A DNA stretch of 6,040 bases from Coprococcus sp. (GTDB taxonomy: Bacteria > Bacillota > Clostridia > Lachnospirales > Lachnospiraceae). A program made the position numbers and the translations under genes. Where the stretch lies: assembly GCA_016297495.1 (NCBI GenBank), contig JAEDGN010000096.1, forward strand, positions 1 through 6,040, read 5' to 3'. Under the pieces are notes generated by a model, which searched no databases, was not told the origin of the DNA, and saw nothing but the letters and a program-made list of their open reading frames with translations. Of the stretch, positions 5,948 to 6,040 are shown piece by piece; the first letter of the stretch is position 1; the number at the start of each line of letters is the position of its first letter.

Positions 5948-6040
5948 ATAAAAAAAGTTGACAACTTATTCTCAAGGATTTCATGATCCCGTTTTCGACA
6001 GTTAGCAAACTAAATAAAGGCTACAAACAGCGTGAATATG
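5948..6040. other. Unassigned sequence at the break in the AraC remnant; possible end of an inserted element
   Basis: The segment starts with a run of seven A and a perfect 13-bp palindrome AAGTTGACAACTT (5955-5967). It contains a consensus TTGACA at 5958-5963, pointing right, with only a weak CATGAT -10 at 18 nt. A frame open from 5962 contains an ATG at 5983 and runs off the window (MIPFSTVSKLNKGYKQREY). I do not recognise it, and it is too short to judge. An insertion sequence end is one explanation; plain rearranged intergenic DNA is another. Confidence 0.25.

Noticed and set aside
5983..6040. Start of a transposase or other gene reading out of the right edge
   Set aside because: Only about 19 codons are visible, the AAGGA before the ATG is just 4 nt away, and no family motif is recognisable; kept only as part of the unassigned segment.
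1..6040. CRISPR array, tRNA or rRNA genes, toxin-antitoxin pair, or defence system
   Set aside because: No spaced direct-repeat array, cloverleaf or rRNA signature was seen, and nearly all of the window is covered by the sugar-use genes and regulators described.

Overview
The window looks like a piece of a low-to-moderate GC Firmicutes chromosome, most likely a gut Clostridia of the Lachnospiraceae type. The reasons are strong AGGAGG-type ribosome binding sites, sigma-A-like promoters, an AraC-regulated glycoside locus with a GH2 enzyme and a GPH symporter, and a GGGGAC...GTCCC palindromic repeat of a kind I recall from such genomes. The taxonomic call is inference; no rRNA or marker gene is present.

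Layout. Positions 1-269 (+) hold the C-terminal end of an AraC-family regulator whose start lies outside the window. Its last codons run into a 26-bp perfect inverted repeat (237-296). Convergent to it, on the minus strand, is a two-gene operon. The first gene is a LacZ-type GH2 beta-galactosidase (4761 down to 1708). It is followed after 18 bp by a GPH-family sugar:cation symporter (1689 down to 304), which ends 7 bp short of the repeat. A 172-bp intergenic region (4762-4933) separates the operon from a divergent, intact AraC-family regulator (4934-5788, +). This region carries two well-formed back-to-back promoters whose -35 hexamers overlap on opposite strands. A bidirectional hairpin terminator (5793-5830) follows the regulator. 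Beyond it lies the last ~39 codons of another AraC-family gene on the minus strand (5831-5947). That gene is broken: the frame loses homology near 5948 and hits a stop at 5966-5968. The last ~90 bp (5948-6040) are of unknown origin and begin with a short palindrome, possibly the end of an inserted element.

How it works together (inference). The divergent AraC-type protein probably senses a glycoside or its product and activates the operon. The symporter imports a beta-galactoside or related oligosaccharide, and the cytoplasmic GH2 enzyme (no signal peptide) hydrolyses it. This is an ordinary sugar-use locus. I saw no evidence of a new kind of system. The most interesting details are the shared promoter architecture, a possible 17-codon leader ORF overlapping the lacZ start, the repeat that has become coding sequence for a regulator's C-terminus, and the truncated regulator with its unexplained junction at the right edge.
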